Of a stretch of 64,000 nt of DNA, positions 53,357-62,354 are shown piece by piece. Position 1 is the stretch's first letter. Every line of letters begins with the position of its first letter. A program made the position numbers and the translations under genes. This DNA comes from Methylobacterium adhaesivum (GTDB taxonomy: Bacteria; Pseudomonadota; Alphaproteobacteria; Rhizobiales; Beijerinckiaceae), in contig NZ_BPQD01000002.1 in the NCBI RefSeq assembly GCF_022179065.1, positions 186,001 to 250,000 on the forward strand, read 5' to 3'. The notes beneath the pieces are model-generated. The model saw only the letters and a list, made by a program, of their open reading frames with translations, searched no databases and was not told where the DNA came from.

Positions 53357-54285
53357 GCCTTCACCTCCATGGCGGATCGGAGCCCGTCCGAGAACAGGTT
53401 GAACGAGATTGAAACGATGAAGATGGCCAGCCCCGGCAGGGCCGCGACGAGGGGATTCACGTAGATCGCCGTGCGCAGGGTGTTGAGCATCAGGCCCCAT
53501 TCGGGCTCGGGCGGCTTCACCCCGAGGCCGAGGAAGGACAGGCCCGAGGCCAGGATCATCGACACGCTGATGAGGCTGGTGGCGTAGACGAAGATCGGTC
53601 CCAGCACGTTGCCGAGCACCTGCACCCGGAGGATCGTGAAGGTCGAGGCGCCGGAGAGCCGGGCGGCGTCGACGTAGTCGCGCGAGCGGATCTGCGTGGT
53701 CACGCTCTCGGCGACGCGCGCGATCTGAGGTACGAACACGCAGGTGAGGGAGACGATGGAGTTGAACACACCAGCGCCTAAAGCCCCCGACAGGGCGATG
53801 GCGAGCAGCACCGACGGGAAGGCGAAGAACACGTCGATGGTGCGCATCAGCACGGTGTTGAGCCAGCCGCCGACATAGCCGGCGAGGATGCCGATGCCCG
53901 AGCCGATGACGAAGGCGAGGATCACCGGGGTGACGCCGATGAACAGGGACAGGCGCCCGCCCAGCATCAGCCGGCTCAGCATGTCGCGGCCGAGCTCGTC
54001 GGAGCCGAGGAGGTAGGTGGCGTCGCCGACGGGCTTCAGCCGGCGGATCATCGACCCGCGATACGGGTCCATCGGGGTGATCCAGGGCGCGAGCAGCGCC
54101 ACCGCCACGATGGCGAGGATCACGCAGGCGGCGGTCATCGCCACCGGATCGCGCAGGAGCTTGTGGCCGACCTGCCCCCAGAACCCGCGCGAGGGCACGA
54201 AGGCGTCAGGCGCGTCCGGCAACGGCGCGGCGCCTCCGGCGACGTCGAGGAGCGGGGCGGTGGCGTGTGGGGCGAGCGTGGCCAT
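53353..54285 (-). CDS. Dipeptide-type ABC transporter permease (DppC-like)
   Basis: This 310-residue inner-membrane permease has the OppC N-terminal segment ([22 protein letters not shown]), the [23 protein letters not shown] motif and the cytoplasmic EAA loop ([22 protein letters not shown]). About six helices are visible. Its ATG shares one base with the dppB stop (TGATG). Confidence 0.94.
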   Translation of the reverse strand: MATLAPHATAPLLDVAGGAAPLPDAPDAFVPSRGFWGQVGHKLLRDPVAMTAACVILAIVAVALLAPWITPMDPYRGSMIRRLKPVGDATYLLGSDELGRDMLSRLMLGGRLSLFIGVTPVILAFVIGSGIGILAGYVGGWLNTVLMRTIDVFFAFPSVLLAIALSGALGAGVFNSIVSLTCVFVPQIARVAESVTTQIRSRDYVDAARLSGASTFTILRVQVLGNVLGPIFVYATSLISVSMILASGLSFLGLGVKPPEPEWGLMLNTLRTAIYVNPLVAALPGLAIFIVSISFNLFSDGLRSAMEVKA

Positions 54286-55238
54286 CAGCCCCTCTCGATG
54301 CGCGGGTCGAGGGCCGTCTGCACGACGTCGACGATGAGGTTGAGGGCGACAAAGAACATCGCCAGGACGAGGATCGCCCCCTGAAGCAGGGGCAGGTCAC
54401 GCTGGAAGATCGCGGCGTTGAGGAGGAAGCCGGTGCCGGGCCAGGCGAACACCGTCTCGATCAGGATCGAGCCGCCCAGCAGGTAGCCGAGTTGCAGACC
54501 CATGATGGCGAGCGCCGTGGGGGCGGCGTTCTTCACCACGTGCTTGAACACGCCGAACTCGCTGAGGCCCTTGGCCCGGAGGGCGCCGACGAAATCCTGT
54601 GCGAGGATATCGCCGACCAGGGCCCGGATGGTGCGGGCGATGACGCCCATCGGGATCACCGACATCGTGAGCGCCGGCAGGATGATGTAGCGCAGGTGCT
54701 CGAGATCGGGCCGCCAGTTGCCTGAGCCGTCCGGACCCGCGCCGGTGGACGGCAGCCAGCCGAGCTGAGCCGAGAACACGATCACCAGCACCATGGCGAG
54801 CCAGTAATGCGGCACGCTGACCCCGAACACCGAGACGGCCGAGGCGAGACGGTCGAGGATGGAATTGCGGAAATACCCGGCGACGAAACCGAAGACCATG
54901 CCGAAGGTGAAGCCGATGAGCGTCGCCACGCAAGCGAGGATCAGGCTGTTGACCACGGCGCGGCCGACCTCCGACGTGACCGGTCGCCCGCTGGCGATGG
55001 AGGTGCCGAGATCGCCCTGCAGCACGTGCCAGAGCCAGAGGCCGTACTGCACCACCAGCGGTTTGTCGTAGCCGTAGGCGGTGCGCATCGCCTCGATCGT
55101 CTCGGGCGAGGCGTCCACCGGCAGTACCGCGCTGAGCGGATCGCCGGGGGCGAGGTGGACGAGGAGGAAGCACACGATGCTTACGCCGATCGCCACCGGG
55201 GTGACGGCGACGAGGCGTCGGAGGATGAATCTCAGCAT
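54285..55238 (-). CDS. Dipeptide-type ABC transporter permease (DppB-like)
   Basis: This 317-residue permease starts FILRRLVAVTPVAIGVSIVCFLLVHLAPGDP, the OppB hallmark. It also has GLWLWHVLQGDLGTSI, and the EAA-type loop lies in QDFVGALRAKGLSEFGVFKHVVKNA. It forms the heterodimeric channel with the DppC-like protein. It lies 55 bases after the binding-protein gene, and a repeat-like stem is in this gap. Confidence 0.94.
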   Translation of the reverse strand: MLRFILRRLVAVTPVAIGVSIVCFLLVHLAPGDPLSAVLPVDASPETIEAMRTAYGYDKPLVVQYGLWLWHVLQGDLGTSIASGRPVTSEVGRAVVNSLILACVATLIGFTFGMVFGFVAGYFRNSILDRLASAVSVFGVSVPHYWLAMVLVIVFSAQLGWLPSTGAGPDGSGNWRPDLEHLRYIILPALTMSVIPMGVIARTIRALVGDILAQDFVGALRAKGLSEFGVFKHVVKNAAPTALAIMGLQLGYLLGGSILIETVFAWPGTGFLLNAAIFQRDLPLLQGAILVLAMFFVALNLIVDVVQTALDPRIERG

Positions 55239-55248
55239 GATTTCAACG

Positions 55249-55271
55249 CTCTCCCCTCTGCGGGAGGAGGG
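55249..55271. repeat. Short copy of the CTCCC-CTCTGC-GGGAG repeat
   Basis: CTCTCCCCTCTGCGGGAGGA starts here; the core CTCCCCTCTGCGGGAG is identical to part of the element at 22368-22385. It sits between the binding-protein and dppB genes. Confidence 0.5.
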
Positions 55272-55293
55272 TTCATGACCGCGATCCGCATGG

Positions 55294-56940
55294 TCACTTG
55301 GCCATGGTGATCGGCGAGAAGTCCTGGAACCAGTTCTGGGCCTGAATGAAGCCCTTCACCTTGGGGCTCATGGCGCGCGGGTTGGTGTCGTGGGCCACCA
55401 TCAGGAACAGCGCCTCGTCGACGAACTTCTCGTGAATCTTCTCCAGAACCTTGGCCTGCGCGGCCGGATCGAAGGTGGTGCGCACCTCGCCAAATAGCTT
55501 GTCCATCTCAGGATCGCAGTAATAGCCCCAGTTGGTGCCGGCCGGCGTGGTGAGATTGCACTGAAGGTGGCGGATGAAGCCGGTGAACGGGTCTTGGATG
55601 AAGTACGAATAGTTGATCGCCGTTGCCTTCTGCGACATGTCGCTCTTGGCGCCGCTGCGCCAAATGTTGGTGAGGGTGTTCCACTCCGCCACCTTGAACT
55701 CGACCTTGATGCCGATATCCGCGAGATTCTGCTGGATCAGCTCGTTCATCGGTAACGGCTGCATCTGGCCCGAGCCCGAGGGTGCGATCAGAACCTTCGT
55801 CACCAGCGGCTTCTTCGGCCCGTATCCGGCTTCCGCCAGGAGCTTCTTGGCCGCCTCCGGATCGTAGCCGAGCTTGAACGACGGGTGGCCGAACCACGCC
55901 GATCCCGGCGGCATGAAGCCCTGCGCCGGGATCATCAGGCCGTTGAGCATCTCCTTCATGCCGTCGCGGTCGATGGCGAGGTTGGCGGCCTTGCGCACCC
56001 GGATGTCGTTCCAGGGCGAGCCTTCGACCCGCGACAGGTGCCAGGTCCAGTTGTGCGGGTAGCTGTTGGTGACGATGCCGAACCCGGCGGCCTTGAGGGA
56101 GACGACGGCGTCCGGCGGCGGCGCCTCGATCCAGTCCACCTGCCCAGACCGTAGGGCGGCGACGCGGGCATTGGCCTCCGGCAGGGGCACCAGCACGAGC
56201 TTGTCGAGTTTGGGCACCCGCGCCTTGTCCCAATAGGCCTTATTGGGGACCATCTCGGCGCGCTCGCGCGGGGCGAACAGGGTCAGCTTCCAGGGGCCGG
56301 TGCCCGACGGTGTCTTCGCGAAAGCGTCCCAGCTCTTGCCGAGCTTCTCCCACTGTGCGGGAGAGGACATCATGATCCAGGCGATCTGATAGGGCAGCGT
56401 CGCGTCAGGCACCTTGGTGACGATCTCGACGGTGTGCGGATCGATCACCCGGTATGTGCCCACGGCCGGGATGCGCGAGCGCCCCTGCGCCGCCTGGCGC
56501 GGATCGAACTGGGGCGCGTCGCTCTTGAGGAGCTTGTCGAGATTCCACACCACGGAGTCCGCCGTGAAGGCCGACCCGTCCTGGAAGGTCACGCCGTCGC
56601 GCAGCTTGAAGGTCCATTTGGTGTTATCGGCCGGATCGACGGTCCAGCTCGTGGCGAGGCCGGGAACGAGGCCGGAGGGCTTGTCCGCCGAGGACAGGTC
56701 CCAATTGATGAGGCCGTCATAGATCGTATAGCCGGTGAACCGCATGCCCTCGCCGCCATTGTCGGCCTGGCCGGTGGTGAGCGGGATGTCGGAGGCGGTC
56801 ATCCCGATCTTGAGGACGCCCTGGGCAAGGGCCGCCGGCGCCATCAGGCCCGACAGGAGCGTCGCGGCGAGGAGTCGCCGTCCGAGGCGGGCGGGTCCGG
56901 TCCGAGGGGTGCCGGCCCAACGCGTCACTAAATCGATCAT
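55294..56940 (-). CDS. Family 5 extracellular solute-binding protein (peptide/nickel type)
   Basis: This 548-residue protein has a signal peptide (RRLLAATLLSGLMAPAALAQ) and the SBP-5 fold: TGYTIYDGLINWD, WTFKLRDGVTFQDGSAFTADSVVWNL, and VRKAANLAIDRDGM in the C-lobe. It delivers its ligand to the DppBCDF-type transporter encoded next. The ligand is unknown; the downstream amidohydrolase suggests a carbamoyl- or ureido-compound. The ATG at 56940 has AAGGAA upstream; the open frame extends to 57030. Confidence 0.93.
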   Translation of the reverse strand: MIDLVTRWAGTPRTGPARLGRRLLAATLLSGLMAPAALAQGVLKIGMTASDIPLTTGQADNGGEGMRFTGYTIYDGLINWDLSSADKPSGLVPGLATSWTVDPADNTKWTFKLRDGVTFQDGSAFTADSVVWNLDKLLKSDAPQFDPRQAAQGRSRIPAVGTYRVIDPHTVEIVTKVPDATLPYQIAWIMMSSPAQWEKLGKSWDAFAKTPSGTGPWKLTLFAPRERAEMVPNKAYWDKARVPKLDKLVLVPLPEANARVAALRSGQVDWIEAPPPDAVVSLKAAGFGIVTNSYPHNWTWHLSRVEGSPWNDIRVRKAANLAIDRDGMKEMLNGLMIPAQGFMPPGSAWFGHPSFKLGYDPEAAKKLLAEAGYGPKKPLVTKVLIAPSGSGQMQPLPMNELIQQNLADIGIKVEFKVAEWNTLTNIWRSGAKSDMSQKATAINYSYFIQDPFTGFIRHLQCNLTTPAGTNWGYYCDPEMDKLFGEVRTTFDPAAQAKVLEKIHEKFVDEALFLMVAHDTNPRAMSPKVKGFIQAQNWFQDFSPITMAK

Positions 56941-57454
56941 TCGCAAACTGGTTCCTTCGGCGGGCCGAGCCCGGACGGAACTCTGTATGCAATCCATCGG
57001 CCAGACCGGCAGGCGGGTCGGAGGGGTCACTGCCGATCACGGCATTTAAGGCACGACGGAAGGCCCCAGCGGAGAGCGCGGCAGGACGGTTTCGGGACGA
57101 GGAGGATCTGGCTTGTGGGCTCGGTTACTTCGTGGAGCTGGGTCGACGCACGCAAGCGCGTCCGTGAGGAGACCGCTCACGCAGCAGAGCGGGATCGCCC
57201 GGATGTGAAAACGGCGCGCGAGGCGTGGTTCGCAGGTCAGCCTGATCCGGATCCGGCCCGCCTCGTATTCCGCCACGAGGCCTGGCCCTCAACCCTATAT
57301 GGATTGCCAGCGCAGGCGGAGCCTCGTTGCGCGGGGCTGCGCTCGCCCGTGCCGCATGCTCACTGGAAGGCGGCACGGCCGCAATCTTTCTCCTGCACCG
57401 TTTCCCACCGGTCTCCCGAATGCGCTTGTCCATCAGCGCGATCGTTCATAGCTC
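56941..57454. other. Divergent control gap between the SBP and selO genes
   Basis: This is 514 bases without a supported gene. Small frames on both strands give Arg/Pro-rich translations with no domain. It contains the promoters of the ABC operon (minus) and selO (plus). Confidence 0.45.
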
Positions 57455-58933
57455 ATGGTCATGACTGCGATCCCGTTCGACAACAGCTATGTCCGCTTGC
57501 CGGACCGCTTCTATGCCCACCGCACCCCGACGCCCGTCGCAGCCCCACGCCTGATCCGCTCGAACCCTGCGCTCGCGGAAAGCCTCGGAATCGACCCGGA
57601 CTGGCTTGCCGGCTCCGAAGGGGTGGGGATGCTCGCCGGAAACAGCCTCCCGGACGGCGCCGCGCCGATCGCAACGGCCTATGCCGGGCACCAATTCGGC
57701 AACTTCGTGCCGCAGCTTGGCGACGGGCGCGCCGTCCTGCTCGGCGAGGTTGTGAACCGGGACGGGCGCCGCCGCGACCTCCAGCTCAAAGGGGCGGGCC
57801 CGACCCCGTTCTCCCGTCGCGGCGACGGGCGGGCGGCACTCGGGCCGGTGTTGCGCGAGTACCTCGTGAGCGAGGCCATGGCCGCCCTCGGCATCCCCAC
57901 CACCCGAGCCCTGGCGGCGGTCACCACCGGCGAGTCTGTCATACGCGAGACCCGTCTGCCCGGAGCCGTGCTCGCCCGCGTGGCGGCCAGCCACATCCGA
58001 GTCGGGACCTTCCAATACTTTGCCGCCCGCGGCGACACCGAGGGGGTGCAGGCGCTCGCCGACCACGCTCTGGCCCGGCATGATCCCGAGGCGTCCTCCG
58101 CAGAGAACCCCTACCGGGCGCTGCTCGACGGTGTCGTTGCTCGCCAAGCCGACCTCGTGGCGGCTTGGCTTCTCGTCGGCTTCGTCCACGGGGTGATGAA
58201 CACCGACAATATGTCGGTGGCCGGCGAGACCATCGACTACGGCCCCTGCGCGTTCCTCGACGCCTACGACCCGAACAAGAGCTTCAGCTCGATCGACGTG
58301 CACGGTCGGTACGCCTACGGCCAGCAGCCGGGAATCGCCCTGTGGAACCTGACCCGTCTGGCCGAGGCGCTTCTGCCACTGCTGGCCGAGGACGAGGGGG
58401 CGGCGATCGCGGCAGCCGAGGCGGCGCTCGCGGGGTTCAGTACGCGCTTCGGGGCAGCGTATCGCGGTGGTCTCGCGGACAAACTCGGCCTCTCCGGGGA
58501 CCGGGACGGCGCCGCGCTTGCGGACGACCTCCTAACGCGGATGGCGGAGAATGGAGCGGACTTCACCCTGACCTTCCGCCACCTGTGCGACGCGGCCGAG
58601 CGACCGGAGGCAGACGCCGAGGTGCGAGACCTGTTCGTCGACCCGACCGCGTACGACACCTGGGCCGCGCACTGGCGGGGCCGTTTGGCCGAGGGGGGAC
58701 GGCCCCCCGCGTCGACGGCGGCAGCGATGCGCGCGGTCAATCCAGCCTTCATCCCGCGCAATCACCACGTCGAGGCAATGATCACTGCGGCGGTCGAACG
58801 CGGCGATTTCGGGCCATTCGAGGAACTGTTGGCGGTGCTATCGCGCCCGTACGACGACCAGCCCGCCTATGCCCGCTACGCCGAAGCGCCCGAGGGCGGC
58901 GGAGCGGACTACCGCACCTTCTGCGGCACGTGA
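57455..58933 (+). CDS. selO: Protein adenylyltransferase SelO (YdiU/UPF0061)
   Basis: This 492-residue pseudokinase moves AMP from ATP to Ser/Thr/Tyr of target proteins and is linked to oxidative stress. Motifs include YAGHQFGNFVPQLGDGRAVLLGEV, the LQLKGAGPTPFSRRGDGRAAL loop, the active-site NTDNMSVAGETIDYGPCAFLD, and near the C-terminus YRTFCGT, where Cys490 is the redox-active residue (selenocysteine in animals). A second ATG at 57461 is an alternative. The start has no clear Shine-Dalgarno sequence. Confidence 0.95.
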   Translation: MVMTAIPFDNSYVRLPDRFYAHRTPTPVAAPRLIRSNPALAESLGIDPDWLAGSEGVGMLAGNSLPDGAAPIATAYAGHQFGNFVPQLGDGRAVLLGEVVNRDGRRRDLQLKGAGPTPFSRRGDGRAALGPVLREYLVSEAMAALGIPTTRALAAVTTGESVIRETRLPGAVLARVAASHIRVGTFQYFAARGDTEGVQALADHALARHDPEASSAENPYRALLDGVVARQADLVAAWLLVGFVHGVMNTDNMSVAGETIDYGPCAFLDAYDPNKSFSSIDVHGRYAYGQQPGIALWNLTRLAEALLPLLAEDEGAAIAAAEAALAGFSTRFGAAYRGGLADKLGLSGDRDGAALADDLLTRMAENGADFTLTFRHLCDAAERPEADAEVRDLFVDPTAYDTWAAHWRGRLAEGGRPPASTAAAMRAVNPAFIPRNHHVEAMITAAVERGDFGPFEELLAVLSRPYDDQPAYARYAEAPEGGGADYRTFCGT

Positions 58934-59014
58934 ACGCGCAGGAAAGTCCGACCCACTCGGTTCAATGTGTCAATCACCAGTTCCCCTCTCCGGCCCCACC
59001 GTCGCTAGACACCG

Positions 59015-59262
59015 TTATAAACCGCCCGTCAGTTGAGCGGCCTGTTCGAGCTTGAGGCAGGCGAAGGCGAGGATGTGGAGATCTGCGAGTGTGCTGGGAT
59101 AGCGCTCGTAGTCTTTGGCGCGGCGGCGGAAGCGCGTCGCCCAGGTGAAGGAACGCTCCCCCACCGGCGGCGCGGCAGCGGAACGAAGCCGCGCTTGGCG
59201 TCCGGCAGTTTGACGACGTGCAGGGCGATGCCGTGCTCTTGCGCAACCTGACCCGCCTTTTA
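59015..59262 (-). pseudogene. IS5-family transposase remnant
   Basis: The minus strand encodes the C-terminus of an IS5-type DDE transposase: VVKLPDAKRGFVPLP in one frame (about 59220-59170), then GERSFTWATRFRRRAKDYER and a helical end in another frame. The catalytic Glu of the DDE triad lies in the ERSF segment. The reading frame changes near 59160 and the N-terminal two-thirds is missing, so it is dead. Confidence 0.75.
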
Positions 59263-59455
59263 CCCGGTGTAACCTCGTGCACAAGGTCAGCGCGGGTGGC
59301 GAGGGCCGAAATAGGCTCTCTCGGGAGAGCCGCAGATCCTCCCCTACGCCCATAGGGTCAGACGTTCACCCAATCGTCACAACGAACCAGCCGTTACGAA
59401 ACGGGGGCTTCATGAATATGTTGACCGTACGATTTCGGGAGGAAAGAAACTTGTG

Positions 59456-60100
59456 ATGCGCACCCGATCCCACGGCACCGCTAGAGAGGACGCAGAGCGT
59501 ACCAGAGCCAAGCTGGTCGCGGCCGGCATTCGGGAGTTTGCGCGCAGCGGATACGAACAAGCTAATTTGCGCGACATTTCAAGTTCTGCGGGCGTAAATC
59601 TTGCAATGATCTCTTACCATTTTGATGGAAAGGCGGGACTTTACGACAACGTGGTGCGCGATGTGGTCCGACAGGTATCGGATGTGTTCAACGACGCGTA
59701 CCAGAATGCCGACTTGCAACTCTTGCAGCCCGAAATCGAGCCGAAACGGCAAGCTCTTGCCGGCCTGATGAGGCCATTCCTTGAAATGGCGACCCAGGAA
59801 TTTCCGCCGGATTGGGGCTGGATCTTGATGCGCGAACAGTTGCAGCCCTCGAAAGCCTTCAAGCTCGTACATGAAGGCGTCGTCGAGCGATTCCTCCGGA
59901 CCGTGGCGGCCTTGAGAGCTTCCATCGACAATCGCCAGCCGGATCACGACGACATGCTGCGGGCTATCGCGATGTATGGCGAGGTCATGGTCTTCATCAG
60001 CGCGAAGGCAAGCGTCCAGATTTTGATGAACGACATGTCGGCGGAGGTGAGGGGCGTCGAGAGCCTGACCCGCACCATCATCGACCGTCATCTAGCGTGA
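59456..60100 (+). CDS. TetR/AcrR-family transcriptional regulator (CecR-like)
   Basis: This protein of about 214 residues has an N-terminal TetR helix-turn-helix (RTRAKLVAAGIREFARSGYEQANLRDISSSAGVNLAMISYHFDGKAGLY, about 15-65) and an all-helical ligand domain, similar to the CecR/DUF1956 type. A GGAGG precedes the start; a GTG at 59453 is possible. TetR proteins usually repress a nearby efflux gene; the NodT-type protein at 62.4 kb is on the other strand and is separated by decayed genes, so a link is only a guess. Confidence 0.85.
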   Translation: MRTRSHGTAREDAERTRAKLVAAGIREFARSGYEQANLRDISSSAGVNLAMISYHFDGKAGLYDNVVRDVVRQVSDVFNDAYQNADLQLLQPEIEPKRQALAGLMRPFLEMATQEFPPDWGWILMREQLQPSKAFKLVHEGVVERFLRTVAALRASIDNRQPDHDDMLRAIAMYGEVMVFISAKASVQILMNDMSAEVRGVESLTRTIIDRHLA

Positions 60101-60163
60101 CGTGTCTCACCCCGGCGAGCGGGCGACAGACGCCTCGCCCGCTGGGGACCTTCGGTTTGAGGC

Positions 60164-60631
60164 TTACTTCTTCCGCAACAATTCGAGCGCCATCTCGTCC
60201 GCCTTTTCTACCGTCTCGATCGACGTCCGCATCTCCTTGATCAACGCATCGTGCCGCAGCTTCTCCGCGTACACGAGCACGCTGGAAAAGATCGGCTTGT
60301 AGTAATGCAGCGCAAGCCGCATGACCTCGATCGCAGAGTAATCCTGCCCCCGTTCGTCCGGCGCCTTTTCCCGCATTTCGAGGCAGACATCATACTGGCA
60401 TTTGATGATCTTGTTTATGTGGGTTTTCCGGGCGCCGAATTCGGACATGAACTTCTCTGCACGCTCACCCAGCTCAAGGGAATACTTGATGCTCCCTTCC
60501 ATAAAGGATTTGATTTCGGGATCATGAACTATCGCCGCGGTTTTGGCGCTGCATTCGACGCCGACCTTCACGCCTGAATAGATGGCTTCGAGCCCATGGG
60601 TCACCTGAGCACGGGTAGCGGACTGGGACAT
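60164..60631 (-). CDS. Helical protein, possibly ferritin-like (DUF892 type)
   Basis: This 155-residue protein is almost entirely helical, with segments AIYSGVKVGVECSAKTAAIV, EGSIKYSLELGERAEKFMSE and KADEMALELLRKK. Length and pattern recall YciE/YciF ferritin-like proteins, but the usual metal-binding Glu/His residues are not obviously conserved. The ATG at 60631 (MSQSATRAQ) is chosen over one at 60700. It converges on the TetR gene. Confidence 0.5.
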   Translation of the reverse strand: MSQSATRAQVTHGLEAIYSGVKVGVECSAKTAAIVHDPEIKSFMEGSIKYSLELGERAEKFMSEFGARKTHINKIIKCQYDVCLEMREKAPDERGQDYSAIEVMRLALHYYKPIFSSVLVYAEKLRHDALIKEMRTSIETVEKADEMALELLRKK

Positions 60632-61170
60632 TCTGGATTTCCTGTTCGAGATCTTTAAGCCAAACGGCCATTGGCAATATGCCAAACGCCTGTTTGTCAT
60701 TTATGAACCAGACAGGGCCAGGGAGGTTCCGCGGGTTCGGAGCATTTCGTCGCTTGAATGCGAGACAGGTCAGGCTCGGGCGCGGGGAACTCGGGGATTT
60801 TCACGGGGTACGGTTTTCGAAGTTGGGCCATCGCAAGACCCACGACGGCCACCCTCGCGCTTGCGCCCCAATCCATCGTTCGAGGGGTACGGCCATTGGC
60901 CTGAATACGGACGTCGCCGGACCATCCTATGGAGATCGCGCGGCCGTCCTCGTGTGCGAGAAGTCCTTTCAGAGCATTCCCGCCAACCGGACCGTACGCG
61001 ACACGCTTGAGTCCGGGGGGGCGCGCGGAGTGGCCCCAATACGGGCGGACGCGAGGCGCGACCGGGAGGCCCCGACGACCGCGCTGGCATGCGCGTGCGG
61101 GCAACGACAAGGCGATGCTGGGCGTCGAGCGCTCATGGATCATGGCCCGCCCGTATTGCGCCGCCGCCGC
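60632..61170. other. Unassigned stretch between the helical protein and the patatin remnant
   Basis: These 539 bases have long open frames on both strands (plus 60679-61437, minus 60697-61143), but neither translation looks like a folded protein. It is probably decayed or intergenic sequence. Confidence 0.4.
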
Positions 61171-61641
61171 TCAGCGGGCCGACCCGCTCGGCCGCTTGCG
61201 GACCGAGGCTTGCCTGCGCCGAGCCGGCTTTCCGGGTCGCAACGGGCTAAGCAGGGCACCGAGGTCAAGAGTGGACCTTTCGCCGACATCGACCGCCCCG
61301 CCGGACGACAGCCACTCCAGGCCGGCCTGTCGACCGGTCCTGCGCAGGCTTTCGAGATAGGTCGGTCGCGTGTCGATCTTGCTCGCCATCTCGTCCCGTC
61401 CGAGTTCGACCGACGCGGGCAGAAAATGAAAACGTAAGCGGGAAAGGCGATGGAGTTCCGGCGCGTCCGTCGTCGCCTGCTGGCGCAAGTAGCCCTGACC
61501 TTCGCAGATCCCCATCAGTTCCCTGAGGAACAAGGCATCGAAGGTGATCTCGTTCACCCGGTTCATGATGTCTGAAACGCTACGGAGCAGTCCGTCGCGA
61601 ATGAACGGTGTGACCTGGACGATGAGGATGTCCAGGCAATC
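61171..61641 (-). pseudogene. C-terminal remnant of a patatin-like phospholipase
   Basis: The translation contains LDILIVQVTPF, then DIMNRVNEITFDALFLREL and LGRQAGLEWLSSGGAVDVGERSTLDL, the late part of bacterial patatin-like phospholipases (NRxNEITFN..LLREL; ..WL...GxRST.DL). The nucleophile GxSxG and the Asp of the catalytic dyad are absent because the N-terminal half is missing. The frame upstream is open but unrelated. Confidence 0.6.
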
Positions 61642-61853
61642 GTTTTCGAGCTCCAGCAGCGCAGCGGCTTCAGACTCGCATTGGCTGTCGATGTCGCCCC
61701 CGGTCGCCACGTAGCCACGGCTTGGTCCGGGCCGCGTCGCACCGTCAAAGAATGGCCCTCGGCCGGCTTGCGCGAGGGAGCCGAGCGCAGGCCGGCCGAT
61801 GCACCGCACCTTCAACGATCGAGAATGCGATCATGGGGTATCGGCGCGGCCGG

Positions 61854-62240
61854 TCAGTCCTTGGATCCGCCTGTGATGGCACGACGGGTGATCCGCCCGG
61901 GCGCGGCCGAGGGCATCATCGCGGCGCCGGAGGCGACGACGCTGGCCACCGCGCGAAGTTCCGGGGACTGGCGGGGGTCATCCGCGATCCGCTCCGCCTC
62001 GACCTGCAGGCGAAGGTTGCAGGCCCTGGACGGGAGATCATCGTTCGGGGTGCAGGCGTCGTGCCGGGCGCAGGCGGCGTCCAGGACGTCGATGGGAGCC
62101 AGGGGGGCGTTGTTGCCCGGGCCGCAATAATTGCCGTGGATCAAGAGGGTCGGTCGGGCGGGCGCGGTTCCTGCCTGGGCCAGGCACGGGGCCGCGAAGC
62201 CCGCGGCGAGGACGAACGAGGTGACGATCCGAGTGAACAT
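61854..62240 (-). CDS. Small secreted phospholipase-A2-like protein
   Basis: This 128-residue protein has a signal peptide (IVTSFVLAAGFAAPCLA). It then has HGNYCGPGN (residues 35-43), which matches the calcium-binding loop YxGPGN of phospholipase A2, followed by APIDVLDAACARHDAC (48-63) with the His60-Asp61 pair of the CxxxHD active site. Four cysteines (39, 57, 63, 73) could form disulfides. The rest is helical and ends with a low-complexity tail. PLA2-like enzymes cleave sn-2 acyl chains of phospholipids. The role could be membrane remodelling or attack on competitors; this is inference. Confidence 0.65.
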   Translation of the reverse strand: MFTRIVTSFVLAAGFAAPCLAQAGTAPARPTLLIHGNYCGPGNNAPLAPIDVLDAACARHDACTPNDDLPSRACNLRLQVEAERIADDPRQSPELRAVASVVASGAAMMPSAAPGRITRRAITGGSKD

Positions 62241-62354
62241 GATGTGTCTGCCCTGTATGGTCGCGCCCCCTCAGGCGTGACGCCGACGGCGTTTCACGGG
62301 TCACCCCGGGGCCATCCCGCGCATGCGGTCCGCCCGTTCCCGCCTTCCGGTCCC

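Noticed and set aside
60679-61437. 252-codon plus-strand frame
   Set aside because: The translation is Arg/Gly/Pro-rich with no repeated or domain-like pattern, and it runs antisense to the patatin remnant.
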